Below, in pieces: positions 25,501-33,471 of a stretch of DNA of 64,000 nt (its first letter is position 1; every line of letters starts with the position of its first letter). This DNA comes from Zonotrichia leucophrys gambelii. Its lineage: Eukaryota > Chordata > Aves > Passeriformes > Passerellidae. Position numbers and translations under genes: made by a program. The stretch covers positions 40,524,729 to 40,588,728 of the forward strand of contig NC_088169.1 of the NCBI RefSeq assembly GCF_028769735.1, written 5' to 3'. Below the pieces are notes generated by a model. It had not been told where the DNA came from. It saw nothing but the letters and a program-made list of their open reading frames with translations, and ran no database searches.

Positions 25501-28500
25501 GTGCAAGTGCAAATAGATGTAAGTTCAGCCACATGCAAGTATTTACTATTAATATTTAGCTGTTAATTCAGGGGGAAAAAAGTGTGTTTAAGGGGGAAAT
25601 GTATCAAGAGTCCTAAATTTGGAGCCAATCATATAAGCATAGAAGTAGAGGGAGGGGAAATAGATTGCAATACTGTTGTTAGCATAGTAAAATTAACAAG
25701 CAACAAACACCATTCTGCAAAACACCACATTGCAGTTAGTACAAATCATGCATTAAAGGCAACCTCAATCTCTAAACTGAGACTAAAAGCTGGAAACCAG
25801 ACACTTGGTTGGCCCACCAGAGGGCAGCTCTTTATGTTTGACGTCTTCTGAGATTTAGTCTGGAGGTGAAGTGTGACAGTCTGGGAAGCATCATCACAGC
25901 AGGTGCAAAGATGACACTTGTGGAAGGAAGGATTTGTCTCCCCTAAGCTTCCTTGCCCCAAAGGGAGCTGCCATGCCTGAGCCCAATGAATCTTTCCCCT
26001 GTAGTTGGGATGTTGGCAACACCTCTGGGTGGTGATCCATTGCATCCCAAGATCTGAGCAGCCGTCTAGAGGTGTCTGTTGAGGATGAGAGTCATCTTTC
26101 CTTAGGCAACTTATGAGACTAGTAACAAAACCTGATTGCAGTCTCCTCTGTCAGACAGTCACAGAGCAGTGGGCAGATGCTCATCTTCAACATGAAATAT
26201 TAAAGATTACAGTAATTATAGTAATTTTTCCAAGTGACCTTGAGCACTGATTTTACTTTTTTTTCTGTCCTATAGAACCACAATCCAGTTTTCCCTGCAG
26301 CTGGGCAAACTCAAATTAAATTAATAAATCTGGGTGCTGTTCCTGCAACAGTTCAGTTCCAGCCTCAACTTCAGAGTGTGGAGGTAGAACCTAATGAAGC
26401 GGTAAGTAAGGGTAGATGAGAAACATTCTAATAAATAATAAAAATTACTTAAAACTTTAAAAATCTAAGGGAGTTTTTTAGGTTATGATGTAAGATGTAA
26501 CTGAAATCTGTATTCTATTGCCATCTTCATAAGCTGTCAAAACAGGTGGAGAGGTGTTCTTTATCTTCTCCTCAAGTCAGACCTGATAACCCCTCCAGAG
26601 GCTATATCTGCTAATGGGCCATCGAGTCTCACTGCATGACTCATAAAATTACATCACACCATTGTGAAATGCAAGCATTGTGAACCAAGCATTTCCACCT
26701 GGGTGTAATCAGAGGCTCAGAACACCACAAGAATCACTGGATTCCCTGAGGACAAGAGCTTGATAACTACCACAGGACCTCTAGAAAGATCAGACCTTTC
26801 TACAGGATCACTGCTTAGATAGAATCCCATCCATCACTCCAACAATGACTGTAGCTGCCATTTCATCAGACTGCTACCACCAACCTGGCTGACAGGGCTT
26901 CAGATCCAATTCTGGTTCTGTCAGTTTTAGCCAATGCTTTTGTAGTATTACCTTATTGGAATAAGAATCTCAATATTACCAGTTAGATTGTGCCTGGCCA
27001 GTCTGACCCTCGCTGCCAGGCCAAAGGCAGCAACTGTGGTGTATCACCCCAGGGACACCTTTAACTTGCTGGTGATTGCAGCTGGGCTCTAAAAAAGTAC
27101 AGGCTTGTTAGGAAATCCGTTTCCCTCAGGAGGGAAGCTTCAAGCAATGGTGAAGAGAAAAAGGAGAGGATTCTGCTGGAGGCTTTAATATCCAGAGGTT
27201 TATTCCATGGTTACAGAGGTCTGCATCTTGGGAAGAGCTCCACCAGAAAGGCCACTGCATGGCCTGCTTCACCTTTTAAGCTCAGGGGGAGGGGACGGGA
27301 GGTGAGCCACCAACCAGGTGAGGGGGGCGGGGTCTCAAGGGACAAGGGACACCTAGACAGGCCAATGACCTCTGGGCCTGAGGAGCATCCTTTGAACTTG
27401 CCCAACCACACAACGCCTTGTTGGAATGTTAAAACTGATTGACAGCCCAGCAGGGGCGAGGCGAGGGGGGAGAAGGGTTTTGGCACACCTGGGTAAGGGA
27501 CCCGGAAGTTTAAAACACACTGCAACATTACCTTTATTTTATTCTATTATTTATTCTACAGCGTTTTTACTCCAATCATTTTAATGAGTTCTCTTTTTTT
27601 TTCGTACTGTGGAATGAACTGTTAATGAAAACACAGTGAATGAAGAAATGGTAACTATGTCAATGTTTGAGGTATTACCAGGTTTTTTTACAGGTTTTCC
27701 CAAGAAATTTCCATAAACTTAAGAAATTTGGAATTAGATGAAAATTTCACTCTTGTTAAAAAGGCTCCATTTCCTAAAAGTAGCCCCTTCCTGCAGTTAA
27801 TGTCCATTCAGCTCTAGTGAGTTGCTGCTATTACTGTGAGGAATGACTTACCTGAACAGGGAACTTCTTCTGTGGCCACATCACAAATTAGGCTTCATGT
27901 TTTTCTGCCAAAGAACTATTCAGGTTCTAATACAGCACAGCATTGGTAGTTCTATTGACAGCAAAATGTGGTGGCTCTGATGGATGTTTTGGATAAGGAA
28001 ACTTAGAATGTGTGTTCTCTGATAGCCTGCAGCTCTGTTTCCCTTGAAGAGGAGAGATCTTAGTCCAACCTCCTCCAAATTTGCCTCACACAGGAACAGA
28101 GTTGTGAGGAGAAGATAAGGGCACCCACACTATATACAGACAGGGAATTGATGTACCATGGTACACACATGAAAACTAAAGGTATAGAATGCTCTATTTC
28201 CTATTACAGACACTTTATCATCCAGATGTGGATTATAAAGTGCTTTTGATAATCCCATAAAACAAAGAGCCTATTTTAGTGTAGCACTAACATGTTTATT
28301 AATGGTTTAAGTATTTTATGTTGAATAAATGTGTTTTAAGTATTTAAAACATAGCATTACTGCTTTTTTTGGAAAATACTGCATCACATCTTATGCTAGT
28401 CCTACCTCTGTGGCTGAACAGAATTTTATTGGGTGTTTATGGTAAGCCTGATTTATCTGGAGCAAGAAATAGGAAAATAGAGCAGCTATTCCATAATGCT

Positions 28501-31500
28501 TGTGGGAAGCTCATGTAACTGTGAAGCTTGTGTAACAAATTAAACTAATAAAAAATCATGATCAAATGGAAATAATGCTTGATGTAGAAAACAAATCAAA
28601 AATGAAAATGAGGGGATGTTCATGATCTCTGGCACTTCAGAAGTAACATGTGTAAATTTCTGACCCTCCCAGAGCCCGTAACATTCCCTCAATAGACAAG
28701 TACGCAGTTGCACAGAAATCCATTGCAATTTGTCTTTGTAGACTGCCTACATGACATTTGAGACTTCTAAACTGCAATCATTAGACATAATTTCTGCAAC
28801 TCTAAATAAAACTGAGCATTTGGCGCTGCAAGAGGAACAACGCTACACTTTGGCATTTAAATGGGTTCCAATGGACATCAATTTTACTTGGGTAAGTCTG
28901 CTTATTTCTTAACATATGAATCAATGTTCTGACAACGATCTATGTGGAGTGTGTGAGGCTGAGAGGACAAACTCTGGATAAATTTTTTCCACTGTCTTGT
29001 TTTCTGTCTCTCCTTGTCTCTGCTGGACCAGTAAGACTGGTAAGCTGCAGAGAGTACACCAGGATGTCCTTTAGAAAAAAAATTACCAATTTCTTATGTA
29101 CCTTGACAACTACACTTTCACCAAGACTTAGGTGGTCATACAGTGTTTTCTAGTAGATGTGTGTGCTAGTAGGAACCTAAAGAGGAAGGTCTGGACTCTT
29201 GCTCTGAAGCCTCTGTTAAGTCCCACTGCTGTGTAATAGTGCATGTTTAAGCTGTTCTCTGATGCCAAGAACATATTTTGATAATGGTCTCTTCCACTAG
29301 GTAGAGGACAATGTCACATCAAAACCAGAGGATGGAAAAAGCCTCGTCAGGTACAAATTTTTTTTGTTGTCTAAATTTTGACACTAATGTGACTCTCTCT
29401 TCAATCTGTCTTTGGGTAGCCTCTTCTTGTTGAAATAAAGTTTTCTATACTTTAGGAACTCACATCTTGCTGGACACTTCCCTTGACGTTTTAGGGGATG
29501 GGATAATGTCTGAGTCACGATTCACTTAAGTTATCTTGCACACCTGCTTGGGTGTAATTTAGCTAAAATTGGAAGTGTATGCTTTATTCCATTGCCTAGA
29601 TTTTTTTTTATTGAACAAATGGCATGGATTACATATCTATACCTCATTTTTAATCCTGCATAAGAGGTATCCAAGATCACCTCTCCCCTCTCTGCTTTTC
29701 TTCTGCATCTCCCACTTGCAGATGCATTTCCTAGTGGTTGTAGTAGTGACTCACTTTTGATGTTCTCCTGAGGCAGTGGGCTGATGGGGATCTAACTGGC
29801 TTTTTGTATTAGCTACATTTCTAGGAGATTTAGAGTTTTTTCCAAAATGTTAATTGATTTAAAAAAAAAAAAGGCCTTCAATGGGAAGACTCGATACTTG
29901 TTGTGCTGCCAATATATAATTGAAAGTAAAACCTGGATTCTTTGACTTCTGTATGTTTTGTGTAGTATTTAATCACACTTTTGATCACTCTTCCATTTTA
30001 AAGGTTCATAAACAATTTCAGTATTCCTGTCAACGTTACTATGGGTGACATAAATTTTGGAGTACTGGAACCTTTTTCTGTCAGTAATTACAGCGTCATT
30101 CCACATGCAGGCTGGTAAGCATTTCCTTTATCCTAATTTAATCTGCTACACATACTTGTCCTTGGGAAAAGGGCAAAGAGCTTTTTTAAATTATGTGCTG
30201 CACTCAATTGACAGCACCTATGGTCTGAACTGTGGGGTTTGGGTTTTTTCTTTTTCAGGTCATATACCATTAAGGCTACAATGCCTCAGGACACTTGTAC
30301 AGTTGATTCAAAGGAATTTGGATATGGTGCTGCCTATACCATTTCACTTGATGATGTGAGTTACCACTTGTTGCTTGGACAAAATAGATAGAATTCCTTT
30401 CCATGTTGATATTTTCCTTTAATTAAAAAAAACACTTGTAGAATCATTCCTCTTGTCTTTAATCCTTAATTTCCTCTTGTCTTTAAGTATAGATGATAGA
30501 ATTCTGGTATCCTTAACAGGACACAAAGCCATTGTTAACTATAAAAATAATGATGGTTACAGTAATAACATAATGCAAGAATTCATGATCACCACTAATG
30601 GCCTTAAACCTTTAGCCCTGTTAGACACTACAGATTTGCATGAAGTCTGCTGTAAAAAAGCTATTTTTTTATAACTAGGTATGCAGTGCTTCATGTGCAA
30701 TATTTGTTATTTACTCTGAACTTTCTATATAATTATAGAATGGCTTAGAATGCCTTAACTGTGCACACTCATTATTACTGTTCCTAACATGCTATTTTTA
30801 ATTTTAGTGTGTTGAAAAAAACCTTTTCATTACACACTTTGAAGATATTGCACCAAATACAGTCCATATGGCTTGGCAGATCCCTCAGTATTTTCTTCTT
30901 ACATGTGCAGAAGTTCTCTTCTCTGTCACTGGGCTGGAGTTTTCATACTCACAGGTAGGTATTTTTCCTGAGGTAAGAATCTTGGTGTGTCGCAGACATT
31001 TTTTCATAGAAATCTTTTCTTTCACATTTGTCTATCTTCTGGGAAGCAGAGCCCCAGAAGAAGAATGTAAACAATTGTTATCAGCTGCTGTGAAATGTAG
31101 CAGGTGTCTCTGTGGTTGGCTCATTTTCTATGTGTACTATTAAAGGCCAATCACAGGAGCAGCTCAGGGACAGATTCTCTGGACACAGAACTTTGTTATT
31201 GATTCTTTCTATTTTATTCTTAGCATAGCTGCTCTCTGCAACTTCTCTCTTTATTCTTTTTAGTATAGTTATAATGTATTATATATCATATATCAATAAA
31301 TCAAGCTTTCTGATCAAGAAACAAGATTCTCGTCCTTCTCTCACCACAGTGACTGTCTAAAGACACTGTAATATTGGTGCAAGTTAAGATCTTCCACGTT
31401 GTATTGTTTTGAAGTGGTGGCTCTGTGCTGCTGCTTTGACCCCTATGTCCCTCACAGCTCCTAGAAGGACTGTATAGACTGATGCAAGTTGGCCCTGTTT

Positions 31501-33471
31501 AGCCAAGGATTTGGCGTTTTCCATGAATGGAAACTATGATATAACTATGCTGAGTTATATCATTTGAAGACTTGACTACCAGTCCTCAAATTTCCTCCTC
31601 CCATGTAAATTTCTATTGAAACTAAGTGCAACTGTACTGCTGCAATAAAACCAAACTGGAGAGCTCTCAAATATAAAATGAGGAAGTAGTGAGACTTCAT
31701 CTCCCCACCAGTTTACTCCATACAGCCTTTTTGTTAGCTTTTATTAGTGTTATAATTAAACACTTTGAATTCCTTTGTCTCTTGAGTCCACTTTAGTAGC
31801 TGTGTGTATTTCTTCTCTTCATTCTGAATCTAGAAACTGCAGTGATGGACATGTTGTAAGGTGTGATTTGCTAGGTGATGCCCTCAATTTCTTCATGTCA
31901 TGTGTGCCACATGTTCCTGAGATGTAAAATTACACCTGTGCACCTGTTAGTTACTTGGTGTGTGTAAGTAAAAGGTGTTAACAGTTAGTGTGCTAGTGGT
32001 CTCTTGCTCCTCAAAGCCTTCTCTGGACCTGTTTAGCTCTCTAGCAATGTTTAATGTCAAAAAATAAATTTAATAAAAGCCCCAACCACCACCAAAACCT
32101 AGCAAACCATGAAATCCTCTTCCCCACAGAGAAACAGTGTTTATTGTAAGGTAAAGACTACAGTAAATGCATCAGAAAATAAATGATATCCCCAAAACTT
32201 AAAAGTCTGTCCCTACAGGCCCCATCTAACATGAAGTCAGTGCTGCAGGCTGGATGGCTGCTGACTGTGGCTGTTGGTAACATAATTGTCCTTATTGTGG
32301 CTGGGGTATCTGCAATCCAACAGCAGGTAAGTGTGCAAGCAGTAGGTGTGCTGTTATATTACACTGGGTAAAAGCAGTTCTAATCCAGTGGGAAATGATG
32401 GCAGATAAAACAAATTGTTTTTCTGCAAAGGTTTCTACTTGCCTATTACTTGCCATCCTTAATTCTTGTTGCCAGGCCCCTTTGCTTACAAGGAGCAATT
32501 TCTAGCATCTCTGCAGTAAATTTTTTCTCATGGTATAGAAAGTCTGCGAACTTTTGAGCTGAAGTTCTGCATGAATGGAAAAAACCCTACTGAAGTTCTG
32601 TTAATTGCTAATGAGCCTTCACCGGCATACCAGAGCCTTGCCACATCCCTTCTTCTGGCTTCATTGGTTTAAAATCTCATTATTTGGGGCATAAAAACTA
32701 TGTCTGTCCTGGTGAAGAGCAGTTGTACAAGATTTTCTTTTGTGGTGCTCTGTAATGAATTCAAATGGCTATCTGAGAGAGGGAAAAGCTTGTCTCTGAA
32801 ACAGCTCTGGCAGTCCCCAGTTTAAGCTAAATTAAATCAGAAAGAGCATGAAACAGAGACATTGAGGCTTTTCAGATAGAGGCTTTTCTGATCTCTGCCC
32901 ACATTTGTGGTTACTAGATCAGCTGTAAGCAGAAGCATTGCCAGCCTGGTTTAGAAATCTGACCAAAAGGAAGGAGCTGAGTTTCCTTCTCAGTCTTTCA
33001 CTCAATTCCCATTTCCTCCAGGAAAAGGATGTTGCAGAGTTTTTCAGCATTTACAGAATTTTTGTTTTTTCAGTAAAGATAGAAAAGCTGAAAGAGCCTC
33101 AATTCTGAGTTGCTTTAATATGCATTATATGTTTAATTAATACTTAGTCCTGTAAGCCATATGATACCTGTTATGTGTGCTCAGTTTCACATTCTGAGTT
33201 TCCTTCCTGAAAATACTAAAAGGGTGTAATACTCAAGTGAATACTGGTGGATAAATTCTGCATTGTTTTTTTTTCTTTGCAGTGGGCAGAGTATGTGCTG
33301 TTTGCTGCCCTGCTGTTGGTAGTTTGTGTCATTTTTGCTATCATGGCTTCTTTTTATACCTATATTGATCCAAATGAGATTGAAGCCCAGTTCAGTAAGG
33401 AAGAAAAGGAAGAAGACAAGAAAGATGAAGACACCAATGAAAAGGAAGCTGAAGCTCATTCTCAACTGTAA
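7376..33471 (+). CDS. SLC15A1: SLC15A1 (PEPT1) proton-coupled oligopeptide transporter, complete, 23 coding exons
   Basis: PEPT1 is the 12-helix apical transporter that takes up di- and tripeptides and peptide-like drugs with protons in gut and kidney (POT/PTR2 family, MFS fold). The exons listed separately join in frame to 710 residues plus TAA (human about 708), and every junction is GT-AG. Visible motifs are: [10 protein letters not shown] (26-35, the E-x-x-E-R motif of helix 1); His60 with Tyr59 and Tyr67 (equivalent to human His57, Tyr56, Tyr64); [17 protein letters not shown] (helix 4); FYLSINAG with Tyr170 and Asn174; Arg285 and Asp343 (human Arg282-Asp341 charge pair); Trp297 (human Trp294); and Glu598 (human Glu595). 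Residues about 386-580 form the large extracellular domain between helices 9 and 10, with six N-glycosylation sequons (Asn449, 474, 481, 498, 504, 522). The C-terminal tail is strongly charged and ends SQL. No frameshift or stop is seen, so the gene looks functional. Confidence 0.95.
7380..10785 (+). other. SLC15A1: SLC15A1 intron 1
   Basis: A 3.4-kb first intron. Its first about 120 bases are still CpG-rich. The rest holds no recognised repeat or gene. Overlapping open frames on both strands at 8080-8830 are chance frames in a moderately GC-rich stretch. Confidence 0.75.
10786..10808 (+). CDS. SLC15A1: SLC15A1 exon 2 (23-nt microexon)
   Basis: Preceded by a TTTTTTCCTTCCACAG acceptor and followed by GTAAGT. 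It encodes residues 2-9 (GGKTTGKS), the short cytosolic N terminus, and keeps the frame from exon 1 into exon 3. Confidence 0.85.
11100..11140 (+). repeat. 16-bp direct repeat
   Basis: TTGAATCTTTGAACTG occurs exactly at 11100-11115 and again at 11125-11140, a 25-bp period. It is probably a replication-slippage duplication inside intron 2. Confidence 0.9.
11440..11475 (+). repeat. 13-bp direct repeat
   Basis: CATTATATATTAG occurs exactly at 11440-11452 and 11463-11475, a 23-bp period, in intron 2. A local duplication with no evident function. Confidence 0.85.
13717..13801 (+). CDS. SLC15A1: SLC15A1 exon 3
   Basis: Acceptor CTTGCCTCCAG, donor GTATGT. It encodes residues 10-37, transmembrane helix 1, including the proton-coupling motif [10 protein letters not shown] (Glu26, Glu29, Arg30). 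Confidence 0.95.
13885..14026 (+). CDS. SLC15A1: SLC15A1 exon 4
   Basis: Acceptor TTCTTCCTACAG, donor GTGAGT. It encodes residues 38-85, with helix 2 carrying Tyr59, His60 and Tyr67 of the transport site and the ADSWLGKFK loop characteristic of the PTR2 family. Only 83 bases of intron separate it from exon 3. Confidence 0.95.
14027..16543 (+). other. SLC15A1: SLC15A1 intron 4
   Basis: A 2.5-kb intron. Near 16291-16325 there is an imperfect duplication ending in AAAGGCTAC. The open frames at 14515-14883 and 15619-15936 have no supporting splice sites. No mobile element was recognised. Confidence 0.8.
16544..16663 (+). CDS. SLC15A1: SLC15A1 exon 5
   Basis: Acceptor CTTGACAACAG, donor GTGAGT. 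It encodes residues 85-125: helix 3 and the [12 protein letters not shown] extracellular loop. Residue 124 is Asn where mammalian PEPT1 has His121. Confidence 0.95.
16826..16925 (+). CDS. SLC15A1: SLC15A1 exon 6
   Basis: Acceptor CCTTTGTTCCAG, donor GTAACA. It encodes residues 125-158, helix 4, with the highly conserved [17 protein letters not shown] motif. Confidence 0.95.
17161..17251 (+). CDS. SLC15A1: SLC15A1 exon 7
   Basis: Acceptor TTTTACTGTAG, donor GTAAGG. It encodes residues 159-188, helix 5, with the PTR2 signature [10 protein letters not shown] (Tyr170 and Asn174 line the peptide site in homologues). Confidence 0.95.
17252..19082 (+). other. SLC15A1: SLC15A1 intron 7
   Basis: A 1.8-kb intron. 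The first 1.25 kb has no recognised feature; the part at 18510-18902 is a CR1 element in the same orientation as the gene. Confidence 0.8.
18510..18902 (+). mobile_element. CR1 LINE 3' fragment
   Basis: The sequence carries successive landmarks of the avian CR1 3' region in sense orientation: GGCCTGGAGAAGAGAAGGC, GTTGTGGAGTCTCCATCTG, GATACTC-like AATACTCAAAAGCCATCTGG, then CCAGAGGTCCCTTGCCCTTG and the TTCTGTGAT end. It is 5'-truncated, about 390 bp, inside SLC15A1 intron 7 and ends 180 bases before exon 8. Confidence 0.9.
19083..19166 (+). CDS. SLC15A1: SLC15A1 exon 8
   Basis: Acceptor TTTTTACTTCAG, donor GTAGGT. It encodes residues 189-216 (start of helix 6, [17 protein letters not shown]). 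The last bases of the exon and its donor are partly duplicated downstream at 19181-19200. Confidence 0.93.
19141..19200 (+). repeat. SLC15A1: Imperfect tandem duplication of the exon 8 donor region
   Basis: TGCTATCCT-x6-TGTTGCCTTGG (19141-19166, exon end) recurs at 19181-19199 as TGCTATCCTGTTGCCTTGG, missing six internal bases and again followed by GTAA. This places a second GT (19199-19200) 32 nt beyond the true donor. Confidence 0.85.
19201..20229 (+). other. SLC15A1: SLC15A1 intron 8, remainder
   Basis: Non-coding, with a GC-richer block at about 19630-19920 that opens several overlapping frames on both strands. No repeat or gene was recognised. Confidence 0.75.
20230..20312 (+). CDS. SLC15A1: SLC15A1 exon 9
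   Basis: Acceptor TTGCATATTGTAG, donor GTAAGT. It encodes residues 217-244: the end of helix 6 and the start of the cytosolic linker ([14 protein letters not shown]). Confidence 0.94.
20313..21481 (+). other. SLC15A1: SLC15A1 intron 9
   Basis: A 1.2-kb intron with no recognised repeat, RNA gene or alternative exon. Confidence 0.8.
21482..21568 (+). CDS. SLC15A1: SLC15A1 exon 10
   Basis: Acceptor TTGTCTCTCCTCAG, donor GTAAGT. It encodes residues 245-273, the basic cytosolic loop between helices 6 and 7 ([20 protein letters not shown]), nearly identical to the mammalian loop. Confidence 0.96.
21569..22543 (+). other. SLC15A1: SLC15A1 intron 10
   Basis: A 975-base intron with no recognised repeat or RNA gene. 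Confidence 0.8.
22544..22633 (+). CDS. SLC15A1: SLC15A1 exon 11
   Basis: Acceptor TTTATTTTCTGCAG, donor GTAAGT. It encodes residues 274-303, helix 7, with Arg285 and Trp297 (human Arg282 and Trp294) and the [10 protein letters not shown] motif. Confidence 0.96.
22634..23862 (+). other. SLC15A1: SLC15A1 intron 11
   Basis: A 1.2-kb intron. A GC-rich block around 23390-23640 gives long open frames on both strands, none with family resemblance. No mobile element was recognised. Confidence 0.8.
23863..23907 (+). CDS. SLC15A1: SLC15A1 exon 12 (45 nt)
   Basis: Acceptor TCTCTTATTAAG, donor GTAGGT. It encodes residues 304-318, starting GSRWTLQAT, the loop after helix 7. Small but in phase and strongly conserved. 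Confidence 0.93.
24008..24037 (+). CDS. SLC15A1: SLC15A1 exon 13 (30 nt)
   Basis: Acceptor TTCTTCACCAG, donor GTACGT. It encodes residues 319-328 ([10 protein letters not shown]). The loop made by exons 12 and 13 is one residue shorter than in human PEPT1. Both microexons are multiples of three, so skipping either would keep the frame. Confidence 0.93.
24159..24247 (+). CDS. SLC15A1: SLC15A1 exon 14
   Basis: Acceptor TCGTCTTCCCCAG, donor GTAAGT. It encodes residues 329-358, helix 8, containing Asp343 (human Asp341, partner of Arg285). Confidence 0.95.
24248..25436 (+). other. SLC15A1: SLC15A1 intron 14
   Basis: A 1.2-kb intron with no recognised mobile element or RNA gene. Confidence 0.8.
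25437..25518 (+). CDS. SLC15A1: SLC15A1 exon 15
   Basis: Acceptor TTTTGTTGTGCCAG, donor GTAAGT. It encodes residues 358-385, helix 9 ([20 protein letters not shown]), leading into the extracellular domain. Confidence 0.95.
25519..26275 (+). other. SLC15A1: SLC15A1 intron 15
   Basis: A 757-base intron. Nothing recognised besides splice signals. Confidence 0.8.
26276..26401 (+). CDS. SLC15A1: SLC15A1 exon 16
   Basis: Acceptor TTTTCTGTCCTATAG, donor GTAAGT. It encodes residues 386-427, the first part of the extracellular domain. This is the least conserved part of the protein; assignment rests on frame, position and the [15 protein letters not shown] junction. Confidence 0.92.
26560..27105. 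repeat. Possible ERV-related or unclassified interspersed repeat
   Basis: This stretch in intron 16 abuts the - strand LTR at 27106 and differs in texture from neighbouring intron sequence (runs such as CCACAGGACC, CATCACTCCAACAATGACTG, ACCTTATTGGAATAAGAATC). It may be internal ERV sequence belonging to that LTR, or another repeat family. I could not identify it securely, and the boundaries are approximate. Confidence 0.3.
27106..27527 (-). mobile_element. ERV-type LTR, inverted in SLC15A1 intron 16
   Basis: Read on the - strand, the segment begins TGTTGCAG, contains a TATA-like CTTAAAAGG (complement of 27272-27280) and an AATAAA signal (complement of 27199-27204), and ends GGATTTCCTAACA. 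This is the TG...CA layout of a retroviral LTR with U3, R and U5 of about 420 bp. It is GC-rich compared with its surroundings. I see no clean target-site duplication, so the ends may be off or the flank altered. No gag, pol or env frames adjoin it. Confidence 0.65.
27528..28741 (+). other. SLC15A1: SLC15A1 intron 16, 3' part
   Basis: AT-rich intronic sequence, no recognised repeat or RNA gene. Confidence 0.75.
28742..28891 (+). CDS. SLC15A1: SLC15A1 exon 17
   Basis: Acceptor TTGTCTTTGTAG, donor GTAAGT. It encodes residues 428-477 of the extracellular domain, with N-glycosylation sequons at Asn449 (NKT) and Asn474 (NFT). Confidence 0.92.
28892..29300 (+). other. SLC15A1: SLC15A1 intron 17
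   Basis: A 409-base intron. Nothing recognised. Confidence 0.8.
29301..29350 (+). CDS. SLC15A1: SLC15A1 exon 18 (50 nt)
   Basis: Acceptor TCTTCCACTAG, donor GTACAA (weaker than the others). It encodes residues 478-494 of the extracellular domain, with a sequon at Asn481 (NVT). It joins exon 19 as AG|G (Arg). Confidence 0.88.
29351..30003 (+). other. SLC15A1: SLC15A1 intron 18
   Basis: A 653-base AT-rich intron with a short poly(A) run near 29863. No gene or mobile element was recognised. Confidence 0.8.
30004..30114 (+). CDS. SLC15A1: SLC15A1 exon 19
   Basis: Acceptor CATTTTAAAG, donor GTAAGC. It encodes residues 494-531 ([13 protein letters not shown]...), with sequons at Asn498, Asn504 and Asn522. 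Confidence 0.92.
30259..30355 (+). CDS. SLC15A1: SLC15A1 exon 20
   Basis: Acceptor TTCTTTTTCAG, donor GTGAGT. It encodes residues 531-563. The segment [11 protein letters not shown] aligns with the end of the mammalian extracellular domain (EFGSAYTYI). Confidence 0.94.
30356..30807 (+). other. SLC15A1: SLC15A1 intron 20
   Basis: A 452-base AT-rich intron. Nothing recognised. Confidence 0.8.
30808..30954 (+). CDS. SLC15A1: SLC15A1 exon 21
   Basis: Acceptor TTTTTAATTTTAG, donor GTAGGT. It encodes residues 564-612: the end of the extracellular domain and helix 10 ([26 protein letters not shown] in two parts), with Glu598 equivalent to human Glu595 that binds the peptide amino group. A second donor lies 18 nt downstream in frame. 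Confidence 0.95.
30988..31373 (+). mobile_element. Solo ERV LTR with perfect 6-bp target duplication
   Basis: A 386-bp element starting TGTCGCAGACATT and ending GACACTGTAATA is flanked by exact TTGGTG copies at 30982-30987 and 31374-31379. It contains an AATAAA-type polyadenylation signal near 31295 (ATATCAATAAATCAAG) in sense orientation. A 6-bp duplication fits class II (ERVK/alpharetrovirus-like) integration. The end is TA rather than the canonical CA. No coding domains remain. It sits in SLC15A1 intron 21, only 33 bp after the exon 21 donor. Confidence 0.85.
31380..32218 (+). other. SLC15A1: SLC15A1 intron 21, remainder
   Basis: AT-rich intronic sequence without recognised repeats or alternative exons. 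Confidence 0.75.
32219..32326 (+). CDS. SLC15A1: SLC15A1 exon 22
   Basis: Acceptor TCTGTCCCTACAG, donor GTAAGT. It encodes residues 613-648, helix 11. [20 protein letters not shown] is identical to the mammalian sequence as I recall it. Confidence 0.96.
32327..33282 (+). other. SLC15A1: SLC15A1 intron 22
   Basis: A 956-base intron with no recognised repeat or RNA gene. Confidence 0.8.
33283..33471 (+). CDS. SLC15A1: SLC15A1 exon 23, coding part
   Basis: Acceptor TTTTTTTTCTTTGCAG. It encodes residues 649-710 and TAA at 33469-33471: helix 12 ([20 protein letters not shown]), then [14 protein letters not shown], then a Glu/Lys/Asp-rich tail ending in HSQL. The tail differs from mammalian PEPT1 and ends in a class I PDZ-ligand pattern (S-x-L). 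Confidence 0.95.
   Translation, partial: WAEYVLFAALLLVVCVIFAIMASFYTYIDPNEIEAQFSKEEKEEDKKDEDTNEKEAEAHSQL

Noticed and set aside
27211..27528. 105-residue minus-strand frame
   Set aside because: It lies inside the GC-rich LTR and has no protein-like features.
33463..33471. C-terminal SQL as a peroxisomal PTS1 signal
   Set aside because: The protein is a 12-helix plasma-membrane transporter with no peroxisomal role; the PDZ-ligand reading fits better.
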